Source: an uncultured Alphaproteobacteria bacterium
GTDB lineage: Bacteria; Pseudomonadota; Alphaproteobacteria; RF32; CAG-239
NCBI GenBank assembly: GCA_949542085.1
Contig: CATGXW010000015.1
Span: 1 to 9,720 of the forward strand
Direction: 5' to 3'
Length of the DNA stretch: 9,720 nucleotides
Below the pieces are notes generated by a model. It was not told where the DNA came from. It saw only the letters and a list, made by a program, of their open reading frames with translations, and did not search any database. Below are positions 1-7,197 of this stretch, one piece after another (position 1 is the first letter of the stretch; each line of letters opens with the position of its first letter). A program made the position numbers and the translations under genes.

Positions 1-323
1 AGTACAACGTCAATAGCCGTTCCGTGACAGTGCTGGGACAACTCCGGAGAGCGGGCAAAAAAGCCTTCTTGCGGAATGAGGTTCAGCAATTTGCGATGAG
101 CCAATGGCGGGCGATAAGCGTCACAGATTTTCATTTTAAGATGATGCTGTCGCAGAATGGGAACAACTTTTTGCAAATATTCCCAAACCTCCTTATGAAC
201 AAATGCCGCGTTACCAAAGCCGATATTCTGATACACGGCGCATCCGCTCATGTTGTCTGTTCGCGCATACATCATATCAATAATAAAATCATCGCCTTTG
301 ATTTCAATCAGGTTATTTTCCAC
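1..323 (-). CDS. D-alanyl-D-alanine dipeptidase (VanX/DdpX-like, peptidase M15D), C-terminus beyond left edge
   Basis: This partial gene (107 complete codons visible) encodes the N-terminal half of a zinc D,D-dipeptidase of the M15D family. The family cleaves D-Ala-D-Ala and, outside vancomycin resistance, is linked to cell-wall precursor turnover. Seen in translation: a YARTDN..G..VY block at about residues 19-31, which resembles the family start; DAYRP at 68-72 with the conserved Arg71; and SQHCHGTAID at 96-105. His98 and Asp105 have the His-x6-Asp zinc-ligand spacing of VanX. The second zinc histidine and catalytic Glu should lie outside the window. No signal peptide is visible, so it is probably cytosolic. 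The start is GTG at 321-323, with an AAGGAAG ribosome-binding site six bases upstream. It overlaps the end of the preceding gene by 11 nt, so it is likely translationally coupled. Family assignment is firm; the physiological role is inferred. Confidence 0.85.
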   Translation of the reverse strand, partial: MENNLIEIKGDDFIIDMMYARTDNMSGCAVYQNIGFGNAAFVHKEVWEYLQKVVPILRQHHLKMKICDAYRPPLAHRKLLNLIPQEGFFARSPELSQHCHGTAIDVV

Positions 324-1194
324 GAGAAGCTTCCTTGATAAATGCCTGAAAAATTTTTAACGAAGCCTCATCACCGAGTTTCGCCAATCGTTCCGGATGC
401 CACTGCACGCCTAACACAAATTTATTCCACGGTTTTTTAGGCTCAATCGCCTCAACCACGCCATCCGGCGCCAATCCTGTGACATAACAGACACCTGGCA
501 CGTTTTTGCACACGGCCTCATTGTGGGCGGTGTTGACCATGATTTCAGTTGTGCCGACAATGTTGTGTAGCAAACTTCCCGCTGTGATGTTGACTTTATG
601 TGCCAAAACATAGCCGCCTTGTTTGTGGCTTTTTTCGGGAGATACGGCATTATTGATACTGTGTCGCAGCATACCTCCGCAAAAACCGGACATCACTTGA
701 TGGCCGCCGCAAATACCCAATGTCGGCAATTTATGTTCTTGGGCATAGGCAATCATGTCCAAATAGGCTTGTCCGCGGCGATCAATATCTTCCGCGGGCG
801 GGTTGGCATACCATTCCTTTGGCACATTGAAGCAACCGCCGATGAGTAAAATTCCGTCAGGGTTAATCGCTTCCAGCTGTTCTTTAACGTTGTCATAGGC
901 GATAAACACCGGATAGCCGCCGGCATTAACAACAGCGGAAACATAATCCGGATGTATGCTGTAATCTTTTTCTTTGCGCTCCCGAAACTTCTCTTGCGCC
1001 AAAATCACGGCAATAACCGGTTTTTCCTCTCGATTTTCTTCCGGCAATGTAATGAACGGCAATTTACCTTCTTGATAAATGGCGGCGATGTCATCATGCG
1101 TCAAATAGTAACTTTCAAAATCATCATCAGGATAGGTGATGGTTTTTAGAGAAATCGAGAAAAGGTTATTTGTAGAGTTTGGGAAGCAGTTCAT
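313..1194 (-). CDS. Class I glutamine amidotransferase-like hydrolase (peptidase C26, gamma-glutamyl-GABA hydrolase family)
   Basis: This encodes a 293-residue protein of the C26 / PuuD-like family, whose members hydrolyse gamma-glutamyl amide bonds through a Cys-His-Glu triad. Seen: DGILLIGG at about 113-120 (typical C26 core strand), the nucleophile elbow LGICGGHQ with Cys162, and GVQWHPE at 262-268 giving His266 and Glu268. All catalytic residues are present. The hydrolase fold seems to begin near residue 58 (KPVIAVI), leaving an N-terminal extension of about 57 residues with no recognised domain. An upstream in-frame ATG at 1284 would give 323 residues but has a longer overlap with batD. 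I chose ATG 1194 because AAGGAA sits six bases before it; it still overlaps batD by 29 nt. It also overlaps the dipeptidase gene downstream. The substrate is unknown: gamma-glutamyl polyamine, gamma-glutamyl-GABA or a gamma-D-Glu cell-wall peptide are all possible. Confidence 0.88.
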   Translation of the reverse strand: MNCFPNSTNNLFSISLKTITYPDDDFESYYLTHDDIAAIYQEGKLPFITLPEENREEKPVIAVILAQEKFRERKEKDYSIHPDYVSAVVNAGGYPVFIAYDNVKEQLEAINPDGILLIGGCFNVPKEWYANPPAEDIDRRGQAYLDMIAYAQEHKLPTLGICGGHQVMSGFCGGMLRHSINNAVSPEKSHKQGGYVLAHKVNITAGSLLHNIVGTTEIMVNTAHNEAVCKNVPGVCYVTGLAPDGVVEAIEPKKPWNKFVLGVQWHPERLAKLGDEASLKIFQAFIKEASRGK

Positions 1195-2902
1195 TCGATT
1201 TTCCTTTAGTTCTTTTTTGACGACAGACTTTTTCAAAGACTTTGATAAAGAGAGTGGCGTTCCATTCCTGTTGCTTGTTAGCATACAGCGATTCGCTCAA
1301 TTTTTCAAGTTCGCAACCGAATTCCGGTACCGTATTAAGATCCTCAATCTCCCGTAAACTGGTAAGATCCGGTTGGTCGTAAAAATCTGCGGCCCATCCC
1401 AACAGACCGTCACGCACCGCGCGCAAATCTTTTTCTTTGGCTTTTTCAATAACAAATTTTTTATAGTTATGAATTTTGGCCGCGGTGTCTCGCTTAAACA
1501 ACTTCATCAACAGCCAGCTGACCAAAATACCGAAAATAAACGCGGCGCCGGCGTATAAAAAGAGCTTTTCTTGTGATATCTGCTCAACGATTTGCGGAGT
1601 TGTTTGTTGCGAAACCGGATTAATATCGCCGGTTTCTGTTTTGTTGGCGGAAGAGATGTTTTTTGCGGGGACGATTTCAGCATTCGGCAAAACATCAATT
1701 GTCATTGCCGGTAAGATGGCTTTTTCCATTTTTTTTGTGTTGACATTGAACCAATCCACCGCAATGGTTGGCAGTTGCAGTTTGCCGGCTTCGGTCGGAA
1801 TATAAACATTTGATATTTTTTCCAAGGAAACAACTTTTCCGCCTTCAACGTTCATCAGGGTTTCCGGTTTTTCCGGATATTGTTTTAATCCCTTGCTGTC
1901 GGCAAAACGGATTTCCGGAAGTTGGGTGTCGGCAACTCCCGTCGCTTTCAGATAAATGGTACGGTTAACGGCTTCGCCGACTTTAAATTGCGGTGGGGCG
2001 GGCGAAAATCCACCCGCCAACCGGACATCTGTTGCCGGTAGCCACCATTTGCCGTTATTTTCCTGTGCCGCAGGTTTAACACTGACCAAAATCGGTTCGG
2101 TGGTCAGAACAACAGGATTCCGTGTGGCAAAAACATCAGTCATGCCAAATCCGGCAATAAACAGGTCATCATTAAACATACTGTCAAACGGGTTGTTTCG
2201 TCTTTCTTTGGTCAGATAAAAGCCGTTAAATCTGGCCGAGGGAATTTCCAACGTTCCGCTTTTTTGCGGAAACAGAGCGTAGTGGAACTTAATTTCTCTG
2301 ATGTTACGGCCATTAATGACCTTTGTCGTAATTTGCGGTTCGCTCAAACTTTTGATAATCCAATCATCATTTGTATTTCCCGCAAAAACAGGTTCTTCTC
2401 CTTGCAGACCGCCGGTATCATAAATCGTCAGCACATAATTGACTTGCTGTTGAACATACGGTGTTTTGTTATCAACGGTTGCTTCGATTTTGAAACGAGG
2501 CTGATTGGGGTTTTGAGTGTCGGGGGCGTTAATATTGCTGCCGGCTGCAAAGATTTTAATTTGAAGAGGGTTACTTTGGTATTTTCCAACTTTAATCGGC
2601 GGAATTGTAATATCACCGCTTTTTTTCGGAATCAAAACCAAATTCCATTGATACGCTTTACTCATCACTCCGTTGATAATATTGGTGCGATAGGCGTTTG
2701 AAACGGAATAAATGGTAAAGTCTTTTTCCAGCACTGACAAATCGGGTGTTTCAGAGGTGTCTGTATCGTCAAGCTCCAACGATAACATAAAAGTTTCTCC
2801 CTCCGGCAGTTGCGGACGGTTGACTTTGGCGTGCAGGACCTGAGCATTAGCGTTGTTGCACAAAAAAACAATCAAAAACAGTGCTGAAAATATCTTTTTC
2901 AT
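1166..2902 (-). CDS. batD: BatD, membrane-anchored periplasmic protein of the Bat (aerotolerance) operon
   Basis: This encodes a 578-residue BatD / oxygen-tolerance family protein. BatD proteins are exported, single-pass membrane proteins thought to work with the VWA proteins BatA and BatB; their molecular task is unsettled. Seen: a signal peptide at 1-20 (Lys-Lys, hydrophobic core, then ANA before Gln21); a long beta-rich extracytoplasmic region of repeated Ig-like segments with IPxxxGxxxIP-type strands (about 91-101 and 211-221); a single membrane helix at about 447-468; and a C-terminal cytoplasmic domain of about 110 residues that is helical and charged. Length and layout fit the family. 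It starts 12 nt after the batB stop with only a weak purine-rich ribosome site, so it may depend partly on coupling. Its 3' end overlaps the start of the C26 hydrolase gene. Confidence 0.9.
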   Translation of the reverse strand: MKKIFSALFLIVFLCNNANAQVLHAKVNRPQLPEGETFMLSLELDDTDTSETPDLSVLEKDFTIYSVSNAYRTNIINGVMSKAYQWNLVLIPKKSGDITIPPIKVGKYQSNPLQIKIFAAGSNINAPDTQNPNQPRFKIEATVDNKTPYVQQQVNYVLTIYDTGGLQGEEPVFAGNTNDDWIIKSLSEPQITTKVINGRNIREIKFHYALFPQKSGTLEIPSARFNGFYLTKERRNNPFDSMFNDDLFIAGFGMTDVFATRNPVVLTTEPILVSVKPAAQENNGKWWLPATDVRLAGGFSPAPPQFKVGEAVNRTIYLKATGVADTQLPEIRFADSKGLKQYPEKPETLMNVEGGKVVSLEKISNVYIPTEAGKLQLPTIAVDWFNVNTKKMEKAILPAMTIDVLPNAEIVPAKNISSANKTETGDINPVSQQTTPQIVEQISQEKLFLYAGAAFIFGILVSWLLMKLFKRDTAAKIHNYKKFVIEKAKEKDLRAVRDGLLGWAADFYDQPDLTSLREIEDLNTVPEFGCELEKLSESLYANKQQEWNATLFIKVFEKVCRQKRTKGKSNELLPKLYK

Positions 2903-2914
2903 CTTTTTCGCTTT

Positions 2915-4702
2915 CTATTTTTCATTATAACGGTTGCGGCTGTATTCTTTATGAATAAAAGCCTTTAAAAGTCCGCCGGGGTCTTCTGGAATCTCTCGAT
3001 ATTGCTGAGCTCGTGCTTGCCCTTGCTCATCAAATTTTTCATCATCGTTGTCCCCGTTTTGACCTCCGTTTTCCGGTTGGTCTTGTGGTTGTTCATCTTC
3101 TTTTTCGTCACCGCCGGAAGGTTGTTCGTTCATCCCTCCCTGAGAACCGCTTTGCCGGTCGTCATCACCGGATTGTTGCTGTTGCCCGTCACTTTGCTTC
3201 TCATCACCCTGAGAGTTGTCTTGAGAGGATGCATCCGGTTGGTCGTTTTGTTCATTATCGTCGCCGGATTGATTATTATCTTGTTTATCATTTCCGGAAG
3301 AATCTTGGTTGTTGTTTTCTTCATTGTCACCCTGATTATCGCCGTCATTACTGCCGGAGGAATCTTGCGGCTCATCATTATTTGAGTTTTCGTTATTATT
3401 GTTTTGCTGCTGTTGATTCTGCTGTTGCTGATTTTGCTGGCGCTTCAGATATTCAAGGTTAAACTTGGCGTCTTCGTGATTGGCATCCTGTGCCAAAACG
3501 TCTTCGTATTTTTTGATGGCTTCCTCGATTTTTCCGCCTTTGGCTAAAGCATTTCCCTGATTGTATAGGGATGTAACGTCATTTCCTTTGGCAAAATCGC
3601 GATAAGCCTGTTCATAATCACCCATGCGGTAGCGAGAAGCGGCTTTCCAGCGAGTATCTTTAAAGTGTTCGGAAGCTCTTTGAAAATCTTGCTTGTTAAA
3701 AGCTTCCAAACCATCTTGATTGGCGTTTTGGAAAAAACTGGCCTGAGCCGGATAAGTCGCCAGCAAAAAGGCAACAACCAAAATACCCCGCCGGAAAAAG
3801 TACAGGCAGCAGAGCAAGGGGAGGGCTAAAAGATAATAGCCGTAATCCAGCCAGACGGATTGCCAATTTTTGCTTTCTTGTAAGCGGCTGTCTTTGGTGT
3901 TGAGTTCGCTCGCCAATGTTTGCAGCTCCGTATCTCCTGTTTGCAGGTTTTGATAAAGTCCGCCACCGGCTTCGGCAATTAGTTTAAGTTTTTCGACAGG
4001 AGCTTTATTCACTGCGATGACATTGATTTTGAAGTTCTGAGCCTTTGCTTTTTTTGCCGCCTCCAAAGCCAAGTCGAATTTCTGTCCGCTGTCCGGTGCA
4101 AATAAAACAATCTCTCCTTGTTGATAACCGGCGGCTTGCACTTTTTCAACAGCCAAATCGATAGCCCGATCCAGTCGATCGCCGTTTGCCGGCATAATAT
4201 CAAAATTAATAGCCGGAAGCAGATTGGCGATAATTTGCGTATCATCAGTCAGCGGCGAAATCAGAAATGGTTCGTTGCTGTAGACGATTAAACCTGTTTG
4301 GGTTCCTTTAAGCATTGGCAAAAAGTCTTTAATTTTGAATTTTGCTCGCTCCAACCGAGAGGGAGAAAGGTCGTTTTTGTTCATTTCCGAAGAGAGATTG
4401 AGAGCAATCACCACGGGATTCTCCGGTGCCAGACTTGGGATTTCGATTTTATTCCAGCTGGGACCCGCCGCGGCGATAATAGCGGATAAAATTCCCAGCA
4501 ATCCCAGCCGCGCCATAATTTTTCTTTGTGTTGATGAGCCTTTTATCAAAAGATACGGCAAAAGTTTTTTATCACAAACTTTTTCCCAAGACGACTGGTT
4601 GTTGCGTCCGTGAAAATAACGCGAATAGAAAAAGAGCGGCAGGACGAGCAACAGCAATATCCACGGGCGCAAAAAATGAAAATTTGTCAACCAGTTATCC
4701 AT
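2915..4702 (-). CDS. batB: BatB/BatC fusion: VWA domain, membrane helices, TPR repeats and acidic low-complexity tail
   Basis: This encodes a 595-residue protein with the proteobacterial BatB layout. Order seen: membrane helices at about 13-29 and 64-80; a von Willebrand A domain at about 95-265; a helical pair at about 287-303 and 306-318 ending in a signal-peptidase-like AQA at 319-321; TPR-type repeats at about 327-420; then a Gln/Asn/Ser/Asp/Gly-rich, acidic, probably disordered segment to about 562; and the conserved-looking end EDPGGLLKAF. The VWA metal site is degenerate: the expected DxSxS reads NLSSE (Asn102, Ser104, Glu106), although Thr152 and Asp204 remain. The TPR part corresponds to the separate BatC of other phyla. 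Translation is coupled to batA: the TGATG junction shares one base, and AAGGAG lies nine bases upstream. It is likely a scaffold in a membrane Bat complex. Confidence 0.92.
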   Translation of the reverse strand: MDNWLTNFHFLRPWILLLLVLPLFFYSRYFHGRNNQSSWEKVCDKKLLPYLLIKGSSTQRKIMARLGLLGILSAIIAAAGPSWNKIEIPSLAPENPVVIALNLSSEMNKNDLSPSRLERAKFKIKDFLPMLKGTQTGLIVYSNEPFLISPLTDDTQIIANLLPAINFDIMPANGDRLDRAIDLAVEKVQAAGYQQGEIVLFAPDSGQKFDLALEAAKKAKAQNFKINVIAVNKAPVEKLKLIAEAGGGLYQNLQTGDTELQTLASELNTKDSRLQESKNWQSVWLDYGYYLLALPLLCCLYFFRRGILVVAFLLATYPAQASFFQNANQDGLEAFNKQDFQRASEHFKDTRWKAASRYRMGDYEQAYRDFAKGNDVTSLYNQGNALAKGGKIEEAIKKYEDVLAQDANHEDAKFNLEYLKRQQNQQQQNQQQQNNNNENSNNDEPQDSSGSNDGDNQGDNEENNNQDSSGNDKQDNNQSGDDNEQNDQPDASSQDNSQGDEKQSDGQQQQSGDDDRQSGSQGGMNEQPSGGDEKEDEQPQDQPENGGQNGDNDDEKFDEQGQARAQQYREIPEDPGGLLKAFIHKEYSRNRYNEK

Positions 4703-5712
4703 CAGTTGATTCTCCTTAAAGCCAAAGACAAGGCAAAGCTTAACGCAATTGCCGCCAGCAGGGGAATGTAATAGAGTTCGGTTGTCTGACGGATATAGCG
4801 TTCATCATGGCTGCTGGGTTCCAACTGGTCTATTGTATTGTAAATCCGCAGCAACCCTTCGGTATCATCAGCTTTGAAATATGTTCCCTTTGTGGCTTGA
4901 GCTAGTTCTTTCAAGCCTTTTTCATCCAGATTTTGATTGGGAATACCCAGCGGGATGCCCATAAAGGAGCCGAAAAATCCCTGCGGGCTACCGACACCGA
5001 TGGTATAAGTTTTGATTTTTTCGTCGGCGGCAAGTTTAATCGCCTGAGCCAGAGAAAGGCTGCCGTCGTTGTTCTCGCCGTCAGTCAGTAAAATGATGAT
5101 TTTATTATCCGGATTTCCGGTGCTTTTTAAAGTTTTCAGTGCCAAACCCAAAGCATCGCCGATGGCGGTGGAGTTGCCGGCCATTCCCGCGTCCATTGAC
5201 CACAAAATGTCGGAAACTGATTTCTGATCAAAAGTCAAAGGTGCTTGTAAATAAGAACGTGTTCCGAAAAGGATAAGCCCGATACGGTCTTCATTGCGTT
5301 TTTTGATAAAATCAGACGCCACCAGTTTGACGGCGGTCATTCTGTCGATTCTTTTTCCGTTGAGGTTAAAATCTCTTTCCAGCATGGAGGTTGAAATATC
5401 CATCACCAACAAAATATCACGGCTTTCATTGCGCAGACGGATCGGTTCTCCGACCAATTGCGGACGAGCCAGCGCAAAAACCAGCAAAGCCCAAACCACA
5501 TAAAGCAGCCAGAAAAAGCGTGAATATCCGCCATCATCGGCGCTGCCCATGCGCCATAGGCTTCCCGACTGAATGGATATTTTTTCCAAATCCGCCAAAA
5601 AAGGAATACGCAGGGCGTCGCCATGCAGTCCTTTAACCGCCGGAACGATGTAGCGAAAGACGAAGGGCAACAACAAAAGCGCAAACGCATATGGAAACGC
5701 AAACTGGGTCAT
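4702..5712 (-). CDS. batA: BatA, VWA-domain membrane protein
   Basis: This encodes a 336-residue BatA-family protein. Seen: membrane helices at about 4-24 and 66-81; a VWA domain at about 100-290 with an intact metal-ion-dependent adhesion site (DISTS at 105-109, Thr160, and LLTDG with Asp211); and a C-terminal membrane helix at about 315-332. This is the standard BatA layout, with the VWA domain between membrane segments. The family is implicated in envelope stress and aerotolerance, with ligand binding through Mg2+ at the MIDAS site. A longer in-frame start exists at 5739. I chose ATG 5712 because it forms an ATGA overlap with the upstream stop, is preceded by GGAGAG at suitable spacing, and gives the family-typical N-terminus beginning at the first helix. 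It is translationally coupled on both sides. Confidence 0.93.
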   Translation of the reverse strand: MTQFAFPYAFALLLLPFVFRYIVPAVKGLHGDALRIPFLADLEKISIQSGSLWRMGSADDGGYSRFFWLLYVVWALLVFALARPQLVGEPIRLRNESRDILLVMDISTSMLERDFNLNGKRIDRMTAVKLVASDFIKKRNEDRIGLILFGTRSYLQAPLTFDQKSVSDILWSMDAGMAGNSTAIGDALGLALKTLKSTGNPDNKIIILLTDGENNDGSLSLAQAIKLAADEKIKTYTIGVGSPQGFFGSFMGIPLGIPNQNLDEKGLKELAQATKGTYFKADDTEGLLRIYNTIDQLEPSSHDERYIRQTTELYYIPLLAAIALSFALSLALRRIN

Positions 5713-6164
5713 AGGTTCTCTCCGATCCACGCTTGGCAAAACAAGCGAAGATTTACTACATCGGCCGAGTGATAACCTTTGGCGTTGGGTTGAATATACG
5801 GAGCGTCAAGCAACAATTGCGCAGCTTTTCCTTCCAGTTTTTGTTTGCAGTGGCTGTTGAGAAAGTCTAGCCATTCCCGTCCGGAATAAACCGTCGCTTC
5901 TTTATACTTATAAACGCAAATGCGTCGTAAAATTGCCGACATATCAACCGCGGACTGAATGGAATTATTGCAATGAATGCTTTTAAGCAGGTGCAAAGCA
6001 TAGAGTTTTTTTGATTTGCGCCGCAAGAATGAAATAAGCTGCAAAAGCAAAAACACGGCAATCACGCTGCCTAAAATAACCCACCAGCCATAAGCCGGCG
6101 GCCACGGCGATACCCCGTCCGGCAAATGAATATCTCTTAATTCTGGCAAATTGTTATCATTCAT
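5709..6164 (-). CDS. DUF4381 family membrane protein, first gene of the bat operon
   Basis: This 151-residue protein matches the DUF4381 pattern. Near the N-terminus is LRDIHLPDGVSPWPP (residues 9-23), leading into a Trp-Trp and a single membrane helix at about 27-47. A basic stretch (RRKSKK) then starts a cytoplasmic helical domain of about 100 residues. DUF4381 proteins are commonly encoded between DUF58 and batA in proteobacterial Bat operons; their biochemical role is unknown. The gene overlaps batA by four bases (ATGA). The ribosome-binding site before its start is weak. No MoxR or DUF58 gene lies immediately upstream, so this appears to be the operon's first gene, with its own promoter in the 86-nt gap before it. 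Confidence 0.87.
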   Translation of the reverse strand: MNDNNLPELRDIHLPDGVSPWPPAYGWWVILGSVIAVFLLLQLISFLRRKSKKLYALHLLKSIHCNNSIQSAVDMSAILRRICVYKYKEATVYSGREWLDFLNSHCKQKLEGKAAQLLLDAPYIQPNAKGYHSADVVNLRLFCQAWIGENL

Positions 6165-6194
6165 TGGCGTTGCTTCTGTTTTCCTAAATTTCTT

Positions 6195-6222
6195 ATTATA
6201 AATTTAAGATATAGCAGAGCAA
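6195..6222 (-). promoter_or_regulatory. Candidate sigma-70-type promoter for the DUF4381-bat operon
   Basis: On the minus strand a perfect TATAAT lies at 6195-6200, with a weak -35 TTGCTC at 6217-6222 (16-base spacer). It is about 30 bases upstream of the DUF4381 start. A better-looking TTGATA at 6224-6229 is too far (23 bases) for this -10 but could pair with TAAATT at a 17-base spacing. The region is AT-rich, so chance matches are possible. Confidence 0.4.
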
Positions 6223-6224
6223 AT

Positions 6225-6237
6225 ATCAAGACTTGAT
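6225..6237. repeat. 13-bp inverted repeat ATCAAG-N-CTTGAT next to the bat promoter
   Basis: The two 6-base arms are perfect around a single central base. The repeat overlaps the TTGATA -35-like element of the presumed bat operon promoter, so it could be a small operator. It is too tight to form a hairpin. No regulator is identified. Confidence 0.35.
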
Positions 6238-6250
6238 TAATATCGGAAAT

Positions 6251-7117
6251 TTATCTTGCTTTTTGGCGGCGTAATGTTGAAGCGGAGATGTGTTGCGCAT
6301 CATTTGATGGCGGAACGGAGGAAATGTCATGTTCTTTTCCGTCAACGACAAATGTCATATAGGCGGAAACAACGTCCTGAAACATCTTATCGTCCGAAGC
6401 TTCCGGTAAATGTGCGTTTTCTTTTTGGTAATCGTTCCAACGGACGTCAAAGTCTCCGTATTCTTTATAATATCTTTGATTTCGAGGATTGGCCATCCAT
6501 TGTTCTTTTCTTTTTTCAAAGATGTTGCGCATTTCGGCAATGTTTTTCGGCGTTGTTTGTGAAAAAATTTCCGCCGTACTTGCGGTTTGTTCATCCAAAA
6601 AACATGACGCGATAAATTGGTCTCTCGTCAGCCTGCGGCCGTGTTTTTGTTGGATTTCCTTTAGCTTCCCGTCGTTAAAATCATGTTTCAGTTCATGCGC
6701 GACCGAAGCTGTAATATCTTCATTAGCCAGTTTTTGAAATTGCGCCTTTATTTCTTGGAGGCATTCTCGATCTTCTGGCGACAAAGTGTCTTTTAATTTA
6801 TCGTCAAGGCATAGCATATAGCCGTAAACGATGACGTTCGGATTAATCTTGTTGGAATATTCCGCCAGCTTGGTTGGCGACGGACAATTTTGTTCTGAAA
6901 TGTTTTTGAGATGAAGTTTGCCGTCTTGTTCATCTCGGCGAATGACATAAGTTTCGGGATAATAGCGCAGGCGAATGCCTCTGCTTTTTTGTTCTTCAGA
7001 CAAATTCTCATCGCCAAAACGCGATTCCTCCGGCCAAATCAAAGGTGTTGTCCCTTTGGGAATATAAAACGCATCACGTCCGCCGCATCCGTTGTTTAAC
7101 CGATTGATATATGCCAT
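6251..7117 (-). CDS. Hypothetical protein with HExxH zinc-metallopeptidase-like motif
   Basis: I do not recognise the family of this 288-residue protein. It contains SVAHELKHDF at about 138-147, a good HExxH motif (His141, Glu142, His145). About 30 residues later comes DEQTASTAE (175-183), where Glu176 or Glu183 could be the third zinc ligand as in gluzincin-type or ImmA-like peptidases. No signal peptide or membrane helix is visible, so it is soluble and cytosolic unless exported by a dedicated system. The remaining sequence is charged and hydrophilic, with a Lys/Arg/Gln-rich helical region around 190-235 and a Ser/Thr-rich C-terminus. The start is well supported by AAGGAG six bases before ATG 7117. 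It sits alone between the eno terminator and the bat promoter. Peptidase activity is inferred from the motif only. Confidence 0.8.
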   Translation of the reverse strand: MAYINRLNNGCGGRDAFYIPKGTTPLIWPEESRFGDENLSEEQKSRGIRLRYYPETYVIRRDEQDGKLHLKNISEQNCPSPTKLAEYSNKINPNVIVYGYMLCLDDKLKDTLSPEDRECLQEIKAQFQKLANEDITASVAHELKHDFNDGKLKEIQQKHGRRLTRDQFIASCFLDEQTASTAEIFSQTTPKNIAEMRNIFEKRKEQWMANPRNQRYYKEYGDFDVRWNDYQKENAHLPEASDDKMFQDVVSAYMTFVVDGKEHDISSVPPSNDAQHISASTLRRQKAR

Positions 7118-7137
7118 TGCTTTCTCCTTACAAAAAA

Positions 7138-7143
7138 AGTATA
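7138..7143 (-). promoter_or_regulatory. Possible -10 element for the HExxH-protein gene
   Basis: TATACT (five of six consensus) lies on the minus strand between the eno terminator and the gene start, but no good -35 is visible. The implied transcript start would fall only a few bases before the ribosome-binding site, giving a very short leader. Terminator read-through from eno is an alternative. Confidence 0.25.
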
Positions 7144-7167
7144 GCGCTTTTTGCCCGCAAAATCCAC

Positions 7168-7197
7168 AAAAAAAGCCGGAGAACTTCTCCGGCTTTT
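7168..7197 (-). terminator. Rho-independent terminator of eno
   Basis: A perfect 7-bp GC-rich stem (GCCGGAG / CTCCGGC, 7175-7181 with 7187-7193) encloses a five-base loop. Flanking A/T runs pair further, and on the minus strand the stem is followed by seven T residues (7168-7174). It begins 17 bases after the eno stop codon, as expected for an intrinsic terminator. Confidence 0.9.

Noticed and set aside
24..338. A 104-codon open frame on the plus strand at the left end
   Set aside because: The minus strand carries a VanX-like protein with conserved motifs across the same bases; the plus frame is its shadow.
1195..1284. Longer N-terminus for the C26 hydrolase starting at 1284
   Set aside because: It would overlap batD by about 119 nt, and the extra residues look like out-of-frame batD sequence. 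ATG 1194 has a good ribosome-binding site.
2990..3440. Repetitive-looking DNA suggestive of a tandem repeat or CRISPR-like array
   Set aside because: There are no regular repeat-spacer units. The pattern is low-complexity coding for Gln/Asn/Asp/Ser/Gly residues in the BatB/C tail.
3013..3462. Open frames on the plus strand opposite batB, one very hydrophobic and one His/Arg-rich
   Set aside because: They are the complement of the Gln/Asn/Asp/Ser-rich batB tail, whose biased codons remove stops on the other strand. No ribosome site or family resemblance supports them.
5713..5739. Longer BatA start at 5739
   Set aside because: The ATGA overlap start at 5712 has a better ribosome-binding site and the family-typical N-terminus.
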